A stretch of 64,000 bases of DNA from Berkiella_A sp963976875 (GTDB lineage Bacteria > Pseudomonadota > Gammaproteobacteria > Berkiellales > Berkiellaceae): positions 36,101 to 100,100 of the forward strand of contig CAXBML010000011.1 in the NCBI GenBank assembly GCA_963976875.1. The letters run 5' to 3'. Within the stretch, counting starts at the first letter, position 1. The number at the start of each line of letters is the position of its first letter. The position numbers and the translations under genes were made by a program. Below the pieces are notes generated by a model. That model had not been told where the DNA came from and did no database searches. It was given only the letters and a program-made list of their open reading frames with translations. Of the stretch, positions 1 through 9,527 are shown piece by piece.

Positions 1-114
1 TTGAGTTGTCAAGTACTTTTCCCATTGCTAAAAACACACTAAATCTGTCAGAAAGATTACATACTACACTTTTCACAACAAAGTTGGAAATAATTTAATG
101 TGTCACATAAATGG

Positions 115-1923
115 CTAATGATGCCTTAACAACTTTCTTTCCTCTTCTTCTTGACTGCTCAGTATAGAAGCATCAAGATCTAACGACTTTATATTGCTAA
201 TTAATAATGGTTCCTGTGTTTCTATGCAAACAGGCATTTCAGTTGGGCGCACTTTATCCCGCTCCTCAGGCGTAACTGTTTTCCTAACACATTGTGATAT
301 AGCCTCGACAGCCGCTATCCTATTTTGTAATAACGCATGATAAAATTTTGAAAATCTGGTTTGTAATGCCTTATCATTCAAGGCTTGCTTCGTAACACCG
401 ATATATCTTTTACAAAGTAAAGGTAAGTCTTTCTGGGTTAAATTTTCTTTTATCAACTCATCCCCAAATATTAAATGCAGTAACATGGGATCTTTTAATG
501 CTAATACGCCAGCATGACAACCCACAACTTTTTCACGTAGCGCTTTATCTAATAATATACGCTTGCAAGCTTCTGGATGATTCTTACACATCATAACTAA
601 ATTGAACCCTGACATTTTATTACAAAGTTCGGAGTTATCTAATATCTTCTCCACTATAGCTAAAGATTTTTCACCTAGTAATACTAGATCCTCACCTACC
701 AATCTAGACTTATAATGCAATAATATATCATCTGCCACTTCTATAGATTTATTTCCTAAAGCGACTATCTCATCCATTTCCATGCGTTGAACCTGCGCAA
801 CAAGTTGATGAATAATTTGTAATCTTGCTTCAGGTACCATTTGCATTAACATCGGTGCAACAATGCCTTTTAAAACGCCTCCTTTTACATTACTCGGTAA
901 GTCAATTTTATTTTTTAACATAAAAGAAACACATACTTTTTCTACAGTTCTGAGCAATGCACTACCAGGCGCCTTGATAGCAGTCATAAAGGCCTCAGAC
1001 TTCACCCCTATAGCACTCTCTATCCAAGCTATATGCTCACGACTAATTTGAGTTCGGCTTCTGTACGCACTGTTATTGTATAATTCAATTGCTATATCAG
1101 GAGAGTTTTCAACAATACAGGCTGTACTAATTTTATCAAAGTCATATAATATTTTAGGTTTTTGGGCAATAAAATCCGTTGCAAGCTTATCATAGTTGGC
1201 CAATATTCTAGCAATGCCAATTGGCCCCAACTGCTCATAAAACCCAGAGTCCTCCAATATGGCTATTGCTGAGTTCTCACTGGCGGCAGATAAAATAACT
1301 AATGATTCTGTATCTAATTTATTTCGTAGCGTTTTATTTCTTATCAATGCTAGTGCTAAATCTGGATGGTGCTTTGCGATAAGTGCAATTTCTACCCCTT
1401 CCATATAACTATTTTTCTCAGTAATAAGTTGCTCTGCAGCCACCATATTATTTTGACATAATTTTCCATAGTGAATATATTCTATCTTTCCAAATAAACT
1501 AGAATCTTGCATTATCATCTCAACCAAATCAGGGTGCGCTGCTCCTATTGCCGCAATATCATATGTTTTTAGTCGAGATTTTAATTCCATTGCGCTCAAA
1601 ATTTCTATCGCTACGTCTCTTGAGCTATTTGCTAGTTTTTCTAAATCAATCCCTAAAAGCTTATTTCTCAATGCAGGTATAGATAATATTTTAGAAGCTA
1701 CTTCGCCATGCAGAGAGCCTAGGATAGATATTGCTAAACCATCTATTACATTTTGCACAACAGGATCTGAGACTAATAACAGGGCAATTTTCTCTTCCTT
1801 AGCCGATAGTCGTAAAAAATGCTCATAGCTAACGGAAGCAAATAAGTCCTGGTTCGAAAGAGTTTGTATTGTTTGTGTTAGCTCAGAGTTGTGTATTTCT
1901 TTTTTATCAGGTGAGTGCAACAT
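115..1923 (-). CDS. Large helical-repeat protein, candidate secreted effector
   Basis: I do not recognise a named family. The 602-residue product is built from roughly 32-37-residue units of the form L-x-x-x-D-L-x-x-L-x-x-x-x-x-x-x-A-x-x-I-L-x-(N/D)-x-x-L-x-x-K, visible about ten times between residues 60 and 500. This suggests an all-helical solenoid. There is no signal peptide or membrane segment. The C terminus carries a glutamate run (QEEEERKLL), like the E-block seen in many Dot/Icm substrates. A similar unit occurs in the F-box gene at 61185-61922. The ATG at 1923 is preceded by GGAGGGAG, a strong ribosome binding site. The gene stands alone. Effector status is inference; the repeats and acidic tail are seen directly. 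Confidence 0.75.
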   Translation of the reverse strand: MLHSPDKKEIHNSELTQTIQTLSNQDLFASVSYEHFLRLSAKEEKIALLLVSDPVVQNVIDGLAISILGSLHGEVASKILSIPALRNKLLGIDLEKLANSSRDVAIEILSAMELKSRLKTYDIAAIGAAHPDLVEMIMQDSSLFGKIEYIHYGKLCQNNMVAAEQLITEKNSYMEGVEIALIAKHHPDLALALIRNKTLRNKLDTESLVILSAASENSAIAILEDSGFYEQLGPIGIARILANYDKLATDFIAQKPKILYDFDKISTACIVENSPDIAIELYNNSAYRSRTQISREHIAWIESAIGVKSEAFMTAIKAPGSALLRTVEKVCVSFMLKNKIDLPSNVKGGVLKGIVAPMLMQMVPEARLQIIHQLVAQVQRMEMDEIVALGNKSIEVADDILLHYKSRLVGEDLVLLGEKSLAIVEKILDNSELCNKMSGFNLVMMCKNHPEACKRILLDKALREKVVGCHAGVLALKDPMLLHLIFGDELIKENLTQKDLPLLCKRYIGVTKQALNDKALQTRFSKFYHALLQNRIAAVEAISQCVRKTVTPEERDKVRPTEMPVCIETQEPLLISNIKSLDLDASILSSQEEEERKLLRHH

Positions 1924-2102
1924 AATACTCCCTCCTTGGAAATGGGTATGGTGCGTGCGATTTCATTAAAAAGAAACCTATCGTTTCTATTGCTGTTTTT
2001 GAAATCAGTCATAAAAACTATGCGGTATGATTTTATTAAATCATACAAAAGCTGAGGAATACGAGATATTAATTTTTACAGGTAGAAAGTGTCAATAATA
2101 GT

Positions 2103-2891
2103 TTATTCAAACTCAAGATTAAATTTTGATACAAGAAGCCCATCTACAGATAACGCTGGTTCAACGCGTGTCACTTGCATCAAGACAACAATTTTTTCTT
2201 TTCTGACTCTGTCAGCCATAATGGTTTGCACAAGGATGGGGACTTTTAATCGCCACATATAATGCCCCTGTTTATCAACACCCTGATAGGTAATATTTGG
2301 CAACGCGACAATATTCCCATGTACTTCCAAACTTTTATCTGTAATGGTAATAACATTGCTTTCTGAAATAACGGAGCGCCCTTTCAAATAAGTTACATAT
2401 ATATCATCAGCGACCTTCTGCAAAGATTGGGTATTATAGTATGACTTTAAGTGAGAAAAACCATTAAAATTATCAGCTGAAATTTCATATGACTTTAACA
2501 ACACCAAAGAAGCCCATAATTTTAGCTCTTGATCATTCATATTGGCTCGATCGAGTGGAATAGTTTGCCCCACTAACGGCAGATCAATACCCAAATCTTG
2601 CTCAAAATATTTAAGATAACGACTTTTTGATATATGAAATGCTTTAGTTTTACTCAAAATACCTGTGGCTAAATCATTGTCACATTCTCTTTCTATACGT
2701 ACCAAAGGTAAATTACCCTTTTGAATTGCTTGTTCTTGCTTAGACTTAGGCATTGTTTTTATGGTGGGCTCAATCAGTAACTTAAATAAATAATGATCAT
2801 GAATTGCATTAAGGCAAGGTTTAGAAGCCTTGTCACTTGCATGTATGACGCTAGAAAATACTAATATTATTAACAGTCCCAAAAAACGCAT
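2103..2891 (-). CDS. IcmL/DotI-like periplasmic protein
   Basis: The 262-residue product begins with a hydrophobic signal sequence (about residues 1-19, ending near HASD). Its C-terminal third (roughly residues 195-262) resembles the periplasmic domain of IcmL/DotI, with the pattern W-R-L-K-V-P-I-L-V followed by a strand and then the ending G-L-L-V-S-K-F-N-L-E-F. IcmL/DotI is an inner-membrane component of the type IVB (Dot/Icm) secretion system. Legionella and Coxiella also carry extra IcmL-like proteins outside the dot/icm clusters. Here the anchor looks like a cleavable signal, and no other dot/icm gene is in the window, so this is probably an orphan paralogue. Family assignment is from sequence pattern only. 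Confidence 0.65.
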   Translation of the reverse strand: MRFLGLLIILVFSSVIHASDKASKPCLNAIHDHYLFKLLIEPTIKTMPKSKQEQAIQKGNLPLVRIERECDNDLATGILSKTKAFHISKSRYLKYFEQDLGIDLPLVGQTIPLDRANMNDQELKLWASLVLLKSYEISADNFNGFSHLKSYYNTQSLQKVADDIYVTYLKGRSVISESNVITITDKSLEVHGNIVALPNITYQGVDKQGHYMWRLKVPILVQTIMADRVRKEKIVVLMQVTRVEPALSVDGLLVSKFNLEFE

Positions 2892-2988
2892 TCAAAGACC
2901 TTGGCAGTAAGTTTATAAGTTAAAGAATAGCATAATACAAAAGCGTCAAAACTGGAAAAATCATCAGTCAATGGGATAATTTACGCTC

Positions 2989-3189
2989 TCACCTCTTTCC
3001 GCTATTTTTTAAGGTGCTTTTGTTTTTAATAAGTTGATTTTTAGTCGCGTCGCAACAGTGATGTGTATTAATCTGAATGTACCACGCGAGATCTTCATCC
3101 CAATATTTATTAAGATAACGCTGATGACAACTATGACAGTAAGAATATATTTTATCTGTATTACATAATACGGGCGTGCCCTTCCCCAT
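2989..3189 (-). CDS. Small Cys/His-rich protein, probable zinc-binding
   Basis: A 66-residue protein of unknown function. It has C9, then a C-H-S-C pair (about residues 18-21) and a later H-H-C-C cluster (about residues 43-46), an arrangement suited to one zinc site. The ATG at 3189 is chosen because a perfect AGGAGG lies 5 bases upstream; an overlapping TTG start in another frame at 3194 is not supported by that spacing. The strong ribosome binding site argues that the gene is real. It lies between the IcmL-like gene and the parAB-zapE run, on the same strand, and might be co-transcribed with the latter. Confidence 0.6.
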   Translation of the reverse strand: MGKGTPVLCNTDKIYSYCHSCHQRYLNKYWDEDLAWYIQINTHHCCDATKNQLIKNKSTLKNSGKR

Positions 3190-3330
3190 ACCAACCTCCT
3201 GTTGTTTTGCTAAAACTTAGCCAAACTTACCACGTGGACATGTTAGCATTATCCATGATCCGACACATTTGTCGAGGCAACTCGTCGGTATTGAGCGCAT
3301 TTAGTTGGTGAGGCTTCAGACAAACCTTAA

Positions 3331-4428
3331 TTATGATATATGTTGCAATGACAAATATTCTTTTGACTTCATCTCTTGAAGTCGGCTTAATGTTCGCTTA
3401 AATTCAAAATGAAGGTTTTTCCCGGAATATAGATCTTCAATGCGACATTCAAGAGACATAATCAATGTGACATTCCGCTCATAAAATTCATCCACCATCA
3501 TAATAAATCGTTTCGCGACATCATTAAAATTATCATTTAATTTTTTCACATTGCCTATAATAACAGTATGATAAAGCCTTGCAATCTCAATGTAGTCGTA
3601 TTGACTTCTAGGCCCTTGACAGATATCAGAAAAATCAAACCAAATAATATTATTTGCAACTAAGACGGTTTGAATGGATCTTTCTAAAATTTGTATAGGA
3701 TCACTCTGTGAAATATTGTGTGTTGCAAGGTGTTCAAAATACTGATACAGATTATTTTGTGCCGCTTCGTCTAAAGGGTAATGAAAAATATCAGCATCTT
3801 CCAAATATCGCAGTCTATAATCGCACCCATGGTTAAGCTCTATTATTCTGGTATGTTGTTTCAATAAAGAAATAGTCGGTAAAAATTTTGTTCTTTGTAA
3901 TCCATTATGATACAAATTATCAGGGTGAATGTTTGACGTCGCAACTAGCGTTACACCTTGAGAAAATAAATATTTAAACAAATTGGTCATTAACATAGCG
4001 TCAGCGATATCTTTCACATAAAATTCATCGAAGCATAATACAGAAAATAAAGAACTAAACTCTTTGGCCACGTATTTTAGGGGGTCATGTGTTCCTTGCA
4101 AGGCCTTCAATTTACTGTGTACTAACATCATAAAATGGTGAAAATGTAAGCGTTCTTTTTTATCACCAGGCAACGCATGATAAAATAAATCCATTAAATA
4201 TGTTTTACCTCTACCTACCCCCCCCCACAAATACAGCCCTTTGACGGGGTGAATCGAAAGCCCCAAAGACATTTTGATGTTTCTTTTCACTGTAGATATT
4301 AGCGATTGTTGCTGTTTGTCTAAAGCATCAAGAACAAACTGTAACGCCATTACAGCTCGTTCTTGCTCTTTATCATATACAATATCACCTTCAGCAAGTT
4401 TTTTTTGGTAATGCTGAGTTAATGTCAT
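3331..4428 (-). CDS. zapE: ZapE/AFG1-family ATPase
   Basis: A 365-residue AFG1-like P-loop ATPase. Walker A is GGVGRGKT at residues 69-76 and Walker B is LCFDEF at 131-136. They are followed by sensor-like V-A-T-S-N and the family signature N-G-L-Q-R-x-x-F-L-P. In E. coli ZapE associates with the division machinery and modulates Z-ring stability. The length fits the family. The start lies 3 bases after the stop of the upstream ribbon-helix-helix gene, so the gene belongs to the parA-parB run. Finding zapE as the last gene of a partition operon is unusual and might couple segregation to division, or may simply be hitch-hiking. Confidence 0.93.
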   Translation of the reverse strand: MTLTQHYQKKLAEGDIVYDKEQERAVMALQFVLDALDKQQQSLISTVKRNIKMSLGLSIHPVKGLYLWGGVGRGKTYLMDLFYHALPGDKKERLHFHHFMMLVHSKLKALQGTHDPLKYVAKEFSSLFSVLCFDEFYVKDIADAMLMTNLFKYLFSQGVTLVATSNIHPDNLYHNGLQRTKFLPTISLLKQHTRIIELNHGCDYRLRYLEDADIFHYPLDEAAQNNLYQYFEHLATHNISQSDPIQILERSIQTVLVANNIIWFDFSDICQGPRSQYDYIEIARLYHTVIIGNVKKLNDNFNDVAKRFIMMVDEFYERNVTLIMSLECRIEDLYSGKNLHFEFKRTLSRLQEMKSKEYLSLQHIS

Positions 4429-4431
4429 ACG

Positions 4432-4839
4432 CTATAAAACACCACTACGAATTAGCGCCGCTGTAATCGCAACTCGAATCGTTGCACTTAAGTGATCTTT
4501 ACGAGCAGACCCCTCCTCTTTTAAAGCATCAACAATTTTTTCTAAAATATCTTCAGCCTCTTTTGTTAGCGTGATCTGTAAAGGAATATTATTTTTTCTA
4601 TCCAACCACTCTTCTTTTACCAACTCAAGGTAGTCCTCTTCATTGTACAGATCTAAGATAGCTTGAGATATCCATTTCCCTTTCTGATAACCTGACTTCC
4701 CATTTTGTTCCAGCACACCATTTACCTCTTCAAGCATTTTCTCAGGAACCCGAATAGACGCCCTCCTTGCAATGGAACCCATCATAATTCTAGGCTGCTT
4801 TGACTTTCTTTTTAAAGGGGGATTTAATGCTTTTACCAT
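4432..4839 (-). CDS. Tandem ribbon-helix-helix DNA-binding protein
   Basis: A 135-residue basic protein, third gene of the partition run. I see two possible ribbon-helix-helix units. One is about residues 26-65 (short strand A-S-I-R-V, then two helices) and the other about residues 88-132 (strand L-Q-I-T-L, then two helices). Tandem RHH units in one chain are known from TraY-type proteins; single RHH proteins often serve as plasmid copy-number or partition repressors. The gene starts 3 bases after the parB stop and ends 3 bases before zapE. It is a candidate regulator of this operon, possibly at the ACATACGTATGT palindrome upstream of parA. Function is inference from fold pattern. Confidence 0.7.
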   Translation of the reverse strand: MVKALNPPLKRKSKQPRIMMGSIARRASIRVPEKMLEEVNGVLEQNGKSGYQKGKWISQAILDLYNEEDYLELVKEEWLDRKNNIPLQITLTKEAEDILEKIVDALKEEGSARKDHLSATIRVAITAALIRSGVL

Positions 4840-4842
4840 CGA

Positions 4843-6018
4843 CTACTTTACCTTTTTGATTTTATCTTTAATGATTTCCCAAACATCCGTCATCCCTGAT
4901 TCACCCTCAATTTCCCGAAAACCCTCTAGTTTTCCGGCATTTATCGCTATTTGTATCAACTGCCTTAAAACCTTTAAATCCTCTCCTTTTAAGGTAATCT
5001 GCTCTGAGTTTTTAGTAAGGCTTTCACGCTTGGTCACTTTTTCATTTGCACCAATAATTCGTTTTGCAGATAATTGCTCAACCCTCACTAAATTTGGATT
5101 CAAGCTTTTAAGCGCCTCCTCGATCCCTTTACCTTTTAATAAAAAATTACAAATAGAAGAAATAGATTCTGAGTCATTATTTTTAATAAGGTTATAAGCG
5201 TCTTCGGGCGAAGACAATACACCAGACTCTACAGCGCGCTTAAATAAAACATTTTCTTCTTTGCATATTTTGGCATATTTTTGTGCCTGGGACTTTGATA
5301 GGCGAAGAATACTGGCCAATGAACGAACTGATATAGTTTCTCCATAATGATGAATAATATTTCGTATAGCCTTATATTTGTCTTTTAAAGGCAAATCTTC
5401 GCGGGCAGAGTTCTCAATATACTGTAAAAGTGCTTTTTCTTTGGCATCTGGTTCTGCAATGATATTTGCGGCAATATGTTGTGCCCCCATGACATGATGA
5501 GCAAGCGTACGTCGCTCTCCAGCGAGAATAACGTATCGATTACCCTTTTCATAAACACAAATGGGCTGCATTAACTTCTCTGGCTCTTTAATGGTCGCGG
5601 CCAATAAAGCAACAGATAAATAATCATTAATTTTTTGCTTCTTATCATTGTCCCCATCAAAATGTAGTCTTAGCTTTTCCTTAAACTCATCTTGCACCTC
5701 ATCATCAAATGTTTGTTCTGGAAGTTTTGGGCCATTTCTCACATCATTTAAATCAATTGATAACTCTCTTGGGTTATTGGGATCTAACTGAATGGCATTG
5801 ATAGGCAAGTATTTAGCATTTAAAAAATTAATCTTTGATAATTGTGCATTAAGACTCCCTACAAATTCAGCATTTTTTCCATTTTGACCTGAATCAACAA
5901 CGACTTTAGTCGTTTTTTTCTCCACGACTTCTTTCTCTGTAACTTTTTGAGGTGCTTTTGCCAATAATGGTTTACGCTTTTTTACCGGTGTTTTTTTTGT
6001 CTTTGCTATATTTGACAT
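4843..6018 (-). CDS. parB: ParB-family partition protein
   Basis: A 391-residue ParB. A Lys-rich N terminus (about 1-40) is followed by the ParB/Srx-type nucleotide-binding core with GERR at 167-170 and E-N-S-A-R-E-D-L at 202-209. A helix-turn-helix follows around residues 228-255, and then a variable C-terminal half that probably dimerises. ParB loads on centromere sites as a CTP-dependent clamp and stimulates ParA. The start at 6018 overlaps the end of parA by 13 bases, with GGGGAT upstream, indicating translational coupling. Its likely targets are the palindromes at 7299-8405. It is longer than many chromosomal ParBs, consistent with a plasmid-type protein. Confidence 0.93.
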   Translation of the reverse strand: MSNIAKTKKTPVKKRKPLLAKAPQKVTEKEVVEKKTTKVVVDSGQNGKNAEFVGSLNAQLSKINFLNAKYLPINAIQLDPNNPRELSIDLNDVRNGPKLPEQTFDDEVQDEFKEKLRLHFDGDNDKKQKINDYLSVALLAATIKEPEKLMQPICVYEKGNRYVILAGERRTLAHHVMGAQHIAANIIAEPDAKEKALLQYIENSAREDLPLKDKYKAIRNIIHHYGETISVRSLASILRLSKSQAQKYAKICKEENVLFKRAVESGVLSSPEDAYNLIKNNDSESISSICNFLLKGKGIEEALKSLNPNLVRVEQLSAKRIIGANEKVTKRESLTKNSEQITLKGEDLKVLRQLIQIAINAGKLEGFREIEGESGMTDVWEIIKDKIKKVK

Positions 6019-7004
6019 GATTCATTTATCCCCAGTGATTCAAGTCCATCTTCAAATACACTCATTACCTCTTTAATTTCTTTCGTAATTGGTAATGTCT
6101 GCCCAAATATTTGTTTTTCCAAGTATAGACACTCGGCAGTGGCTTGTGCTCTTGCTGTATCTGACTTAGGCAATTGAAAAATACTTTTAGGTCTTGCTCT
6201 AATACAATCCCTTGACGGAAAGGCTGTTAACAAGCTCAACCAGCACGGCCATGGAAACAAATGCTCTTCGTAACGCTCAGATAATTCAGCCAAATACTCT
6301 CTATGGATCTTTAAATTCCTAACTTTATTTGGCAGCAAACCAACCAAATTAAGTTGACTGTCTCGCTCCCTTGAAAAATTTTCTCTTTTCACAGCATTCA
6401 GCATTTGCGTAATACCTTGTATGGCCTTGTCTTCAGGCTCAAAGGGAATAACAATATCTGTAGCTGCATGCAAAGCAGAACGGAACATAACATTCTTACT
6501 TGGCCCGGTATCTAGCAAAAATAAATCATATGAATCCTGCACCTCTTCCATCTCGAAGAACTCTTTTAAACGCACCTTTGCATTTGGGTTAATACGCCCA
6601 TCTTCTTTTGAGACCAAAGCATTATTTATTTCTTCGATCCGAACTGGATGACCACAAAGTACATCAACTAAGCCACCGTTATATTTTTCCTCTTTTATCC
6701 AGGACTGATACGGCAGAACAGCTTCCCCATAGAAAATATCTGCAATAGATGACCTTTCATTAGCCCCCAGATCTCCCTGAAAATCAGGATGCTGCTTTAT
6801 TTGAAAGCCGGCCTCATTATCATCATGAATATAATCCACCCCAACAAAATGCTTTGTTGAGTTACATTGCTCATCTAAATCCACTAAACAAACACGCATA
6901 TTTCTGACAATTGAAAACCATTCTGCTTGCGCACTTGTCACAGTAGACTTTCCGACGCCCCCCTTTTGATTCATAGTTGCTACTATTGGGATTTTTGTGG
7001 ACAT
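6006..7004 (-). CDS. parA: ParA-family partition ATPase
   Basis: A 332-residue ParA. The deviant Walker A K-G-G-V-G-K-S-T spans residues 14-21 and is followed by V-D-L-D-E-Q (A' motif) near residue 42 and a later L-L-D-T-G-P (Walker B). There is no long N-terminal DNA-binding extension, which fits type Ib or Soj-like ParA proteins, although the C-terminal half is longer than in Soj. The ATG at 7004 follows AAGGAA by about 6 bases. parA is the first gene of the leftward operon parA-parB-RHH-zapE. The promoter lies in the AT-rich segment with the 12-bp palindrome at 7047-7058, a possible autoregulatory operator. Confidence 0.95.
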   Translation of the reverse strand: MSTKIPIVATMNQKGGVGKSTVTSAQAEWFSIVRNMRVCLVDLDEQCNSTKHFVGVDYIHDDNEAGFQIKQHPDFQGDLGANERSSIADIFYGEAVLPYQSWIKEEKYNGGLVDVLCGHPVRIEEINNALVSKEDGRINPNAKVRLKEFFEMEEVQDSYDLFLLDTGPSKNVMFRSALHAATDIVIPFEPEDKAIQGITQMLNAVKRENFSRERDSQLNLVGLLPNKVRNLKIHREYLAELSERYEEHLFPWPCWLSLLTAFPSRDCIRARPKSIFQLPKSDTARAQATAECLYLEKQIFGQTLPITKEIKEVMSVFEDGLESLGINESCQI

Positions 7005-7046
7005 GCTTGGTTCCTTACATAATGCATATAGTTTTAATCTGTATTA

Positions 7047-7058
7047 ACATACGTATGT
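7047..7058. promoter_or_regulatory. Perfect 12-bp palindrome upstream of parA
   Basis: ACATACGTATGT is a perfect palindrome 43-54 bases upstream of the parA start, in an AT-rich promoter-like stretch. Partition operons are usually autorepressed, so this is a candidate operator for ParA, ParB or the ribbon-helix-helix protein. Only the palindrome is seen; its role is inferred. Confidence 0.4.
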
Positions 7059-7298
7059 AAACAGTATAATGTGTTGCTCTGTATATACAAGCCTTAAATG
7101 TTATCACTATACATTTATTCAGTTTAGTTGTTTGCTTATTTATAATATCCAGGTATTACCTAGTCGATATCTACGTTAAATCATTGGTAATATTTTTTGC
7201 GTTACGCCAGTAATTAGCCGGGATACTTTATATCCTTACTTAAAAGTACTAGGCATTTTACCCACCTTATATGAACGTCATAAAACGAAACACTCTTC

Positions 7299-8405
7299 TG
7301 TCCAGTCACTGGACAGTCTCTTGTACTTTAATATAAAAGAAAAATATCCCCCTAAAGCCTTTATGGTTTTAATGAGATACTGAATCAACAAGCTGGAATA
7401 CAGGGGCTGACTAAAGTTAATAAAATAGGAATCATCCTTGCACCCTGTGACACTTGTAAATTTTGCTTTGATAATTTAAAACTGTCGATGTTATACTTTA
7501 TTTGATTTTTTATGTCTGTCCAGCGACTGGACAGCTTGAAACATATTCATCACTAACGTTAAGCCTCCCCCTTTTGATAACTGAACAACATGAATAGCAA
7601 GCCTATTAAAGGAAACAACCCAGTGAATAAAAATGTTAATGTGCTCAGTATAACTGCCTGTCCAGTCACTGAACATAAATCACCATAACTTTTTATGCTT
7701 ACCAGATATATTAGAATGTCCAGTTGATGGACAAGATAAGTCCAAATTATTTGGGTTTATCAATACATTAAACTGTCCAGTCGCTGGACAAAACAGCCTT
7801 AACTTTGAATTTTTCCAACACATTACGCTGTCCAGTCGCTGGACAAAACAGCCTTAACTTTGGATTTTTCCAACACATTATACTGTCCAGTCGCTGGACA
7901 AAGCCGGCTTAACTCTTGAGTTTCCCAATACATTACACTGTCCAGTCGCTGGACAGAACAGCCATAACTTTCTGAGTTTCCAAATACATTACACTGTCCA
8001 GTCGCTGGACAATGTTATGCAAAATATTTGAGTTTGTGTATACGTGAAGCCATCAACTGTTAGAAAGCATATTTTTTTACCAACAAAATCTATACAGGCC
8101 ATAGTAATTCAGGTGGAAATTATATATGAGAAGGAGTGCAAACAATGGTTAAATTTAAATATGAATATAAATATTAAATTTTGGTATTCTCTCTTTCAAA
8201 TTGCATACAAGAATTGTTACATATTGAAATTTTTCTGATATGCACACCCAACTTTCAAGTTCGCAAATAGCATCATACATTATTATTTTCCGGGGGTTGA
8301 AACATCGCATATAAATACCCGGGTTGAGACAGTCTTGAGTATTAAACCACATAAAACTTGGATATCATTTATCTTTTTCGGCACACGCTGTCCAGCGGCT
8401 GGACA
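7299..8405. repeat. Array of ten 17-bp palindromes, probable partition centromere or iterons
   Basis: The motif TGTCCAG-N3-CTGGACA occurs at 7299-7315, 7517-7533, 7659-7675 (one mismatch), 7717-7733 (one mismatch), 7774-7790, 7829-7845, 7884-7900, 7939-7955, 7995-8011 and 8389-8405. The five copies from 7774 to 8011 all have TCG in the centre and start 55, 55, 55 and 56 bases apart. The sequence between them is also conserved, so this core is a tandem repeat of a 55-bp unit. The whole set sits in a gene-free segment between parA and repA, where plasmid centromeres and replication iterons are found. Binding by the adjacent ParB is the most likely role; binding by RepA is the alternative. Confidence 0.9.
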
Positions 8406-9421
8406 GCGTGAAACAGAAACAAACATAAAAACAATCTGCATTTAGATAAAATGCTTTTAAGTAATGTCTACATTTTGGCCCTTTACTTAAATACGAAATA
8501 GTTCAATAACCATATCAGTTGTGAATATAATTTTACGTAGGGTAGGGAAGTAATCAATAAATTAAAAAATATATAACCAATAATTATTAGTACACTTGTT
8601 GTCAACAGAACGACGCAAAATATATAACAAGAAAAGGCGATGTCAGCATATAAAAAACTTTTCTTTTATGGGTTTAGGTAAATTCATATTGTGATTTCAA
8701 TAGCCTGCTACAAAAAGGGGTTAATGGGCATTAACATCCAGATATCTTTTTTGGAAGAGGGCCTAAAAGTAATGTCAGATCATCTTAAATATTTAAAATT
8801 TAAATTACTTCAATATAGAGTAGATTTAATCTTCCTCTTTACCATCATAGAAAAGACCATAATGATTTTTACGTAATATTTAATGTTAAAAATAATCTCG
8901 ACCAAAGATTATTAAGAAGAAGGTAAAAGATAAGGTAAGAGCAGCACATCTCTATTCCTTGAATATTATAAAATCCAAACAATTAACTCTGTCGCATGGC
9001 AAGTAAAAAAAACAGTCACTAACAAGGATCTTCGAACTAGAGGCTCTAGCCTCATTCCAAAATATTAAAAATGAACCCAGCTTGATTTAGAAAGCAATGT
9101 ATTGAAAAAAGAGTAATTAGTTAAACTGTTGCTTGGTAATGTATGAGAGTAGAAATATATATTTTTTAGTAATATTATTTTTGTATGTATTTTCTAAACA
9201 TATAAAAAAAACCTTTATCTACATATTAAAAGCAAAACAATTAATAGAAGACACTAAATTTCAATATAAAAGAATATTCTTTATCTAAAGATTTCATTTA
9301 TATTTTTAAATTTTGCTATTTTTTCAATTGGTTATATGATGAAACTATAGGTTTATAACAACAACGTGATCAAAGGACCGTGTATGAGCTAAATAGACAC
9401 CAAGATTAGAATTACATAAAG
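8406..9421. other. AT-rich non-coding stretch between palindrome array and repA
   Basis: About 1 kb with very high A+T and no convincing gene. Short open frames here lack a good ribosome binding site and protein-like composition. It may hold an additional AT-rich unwinding region or promoter for repA, but I see no specific motif. Confidence 0.6.
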
Positions 9422-9447
9422 TTAAGCCCAGTTGGCGCTGGGCTTAA
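9422..9447. promoter_or_regulatory. Strong hairpin in the repA leader
   Basis: Ten-base perfect arms TTAAGCCCAG and CTGGGCTTAA enclose a six-base loop, about 80 bases upstream of the repA start. No T-run follows, so it is not a standard terminator. In IncFII plasmids repA is controlled in its leader by an antisense RNA stem-loop, and this hairpin lies where such a target would be. That role is inferred by position only. Confidence 0.5.
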
Positions 9448-9527
9448 TAGATACAACTGCCATAAGCGAATTGCTCTCTACTCATTAACAGAATAGCAAT
9501 TTCATTTTATGGCGTCAAAGAGGTTTT

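Noticed and set aside
7774..8011. Regularly spaced repeats resembling a CRISPR array
   Set aside because: The intervening sequences are themselves repeated copies, not unique spacers, and the repeat is a short perfect palindrome next to parA. It is an iteron or centromere-type array.
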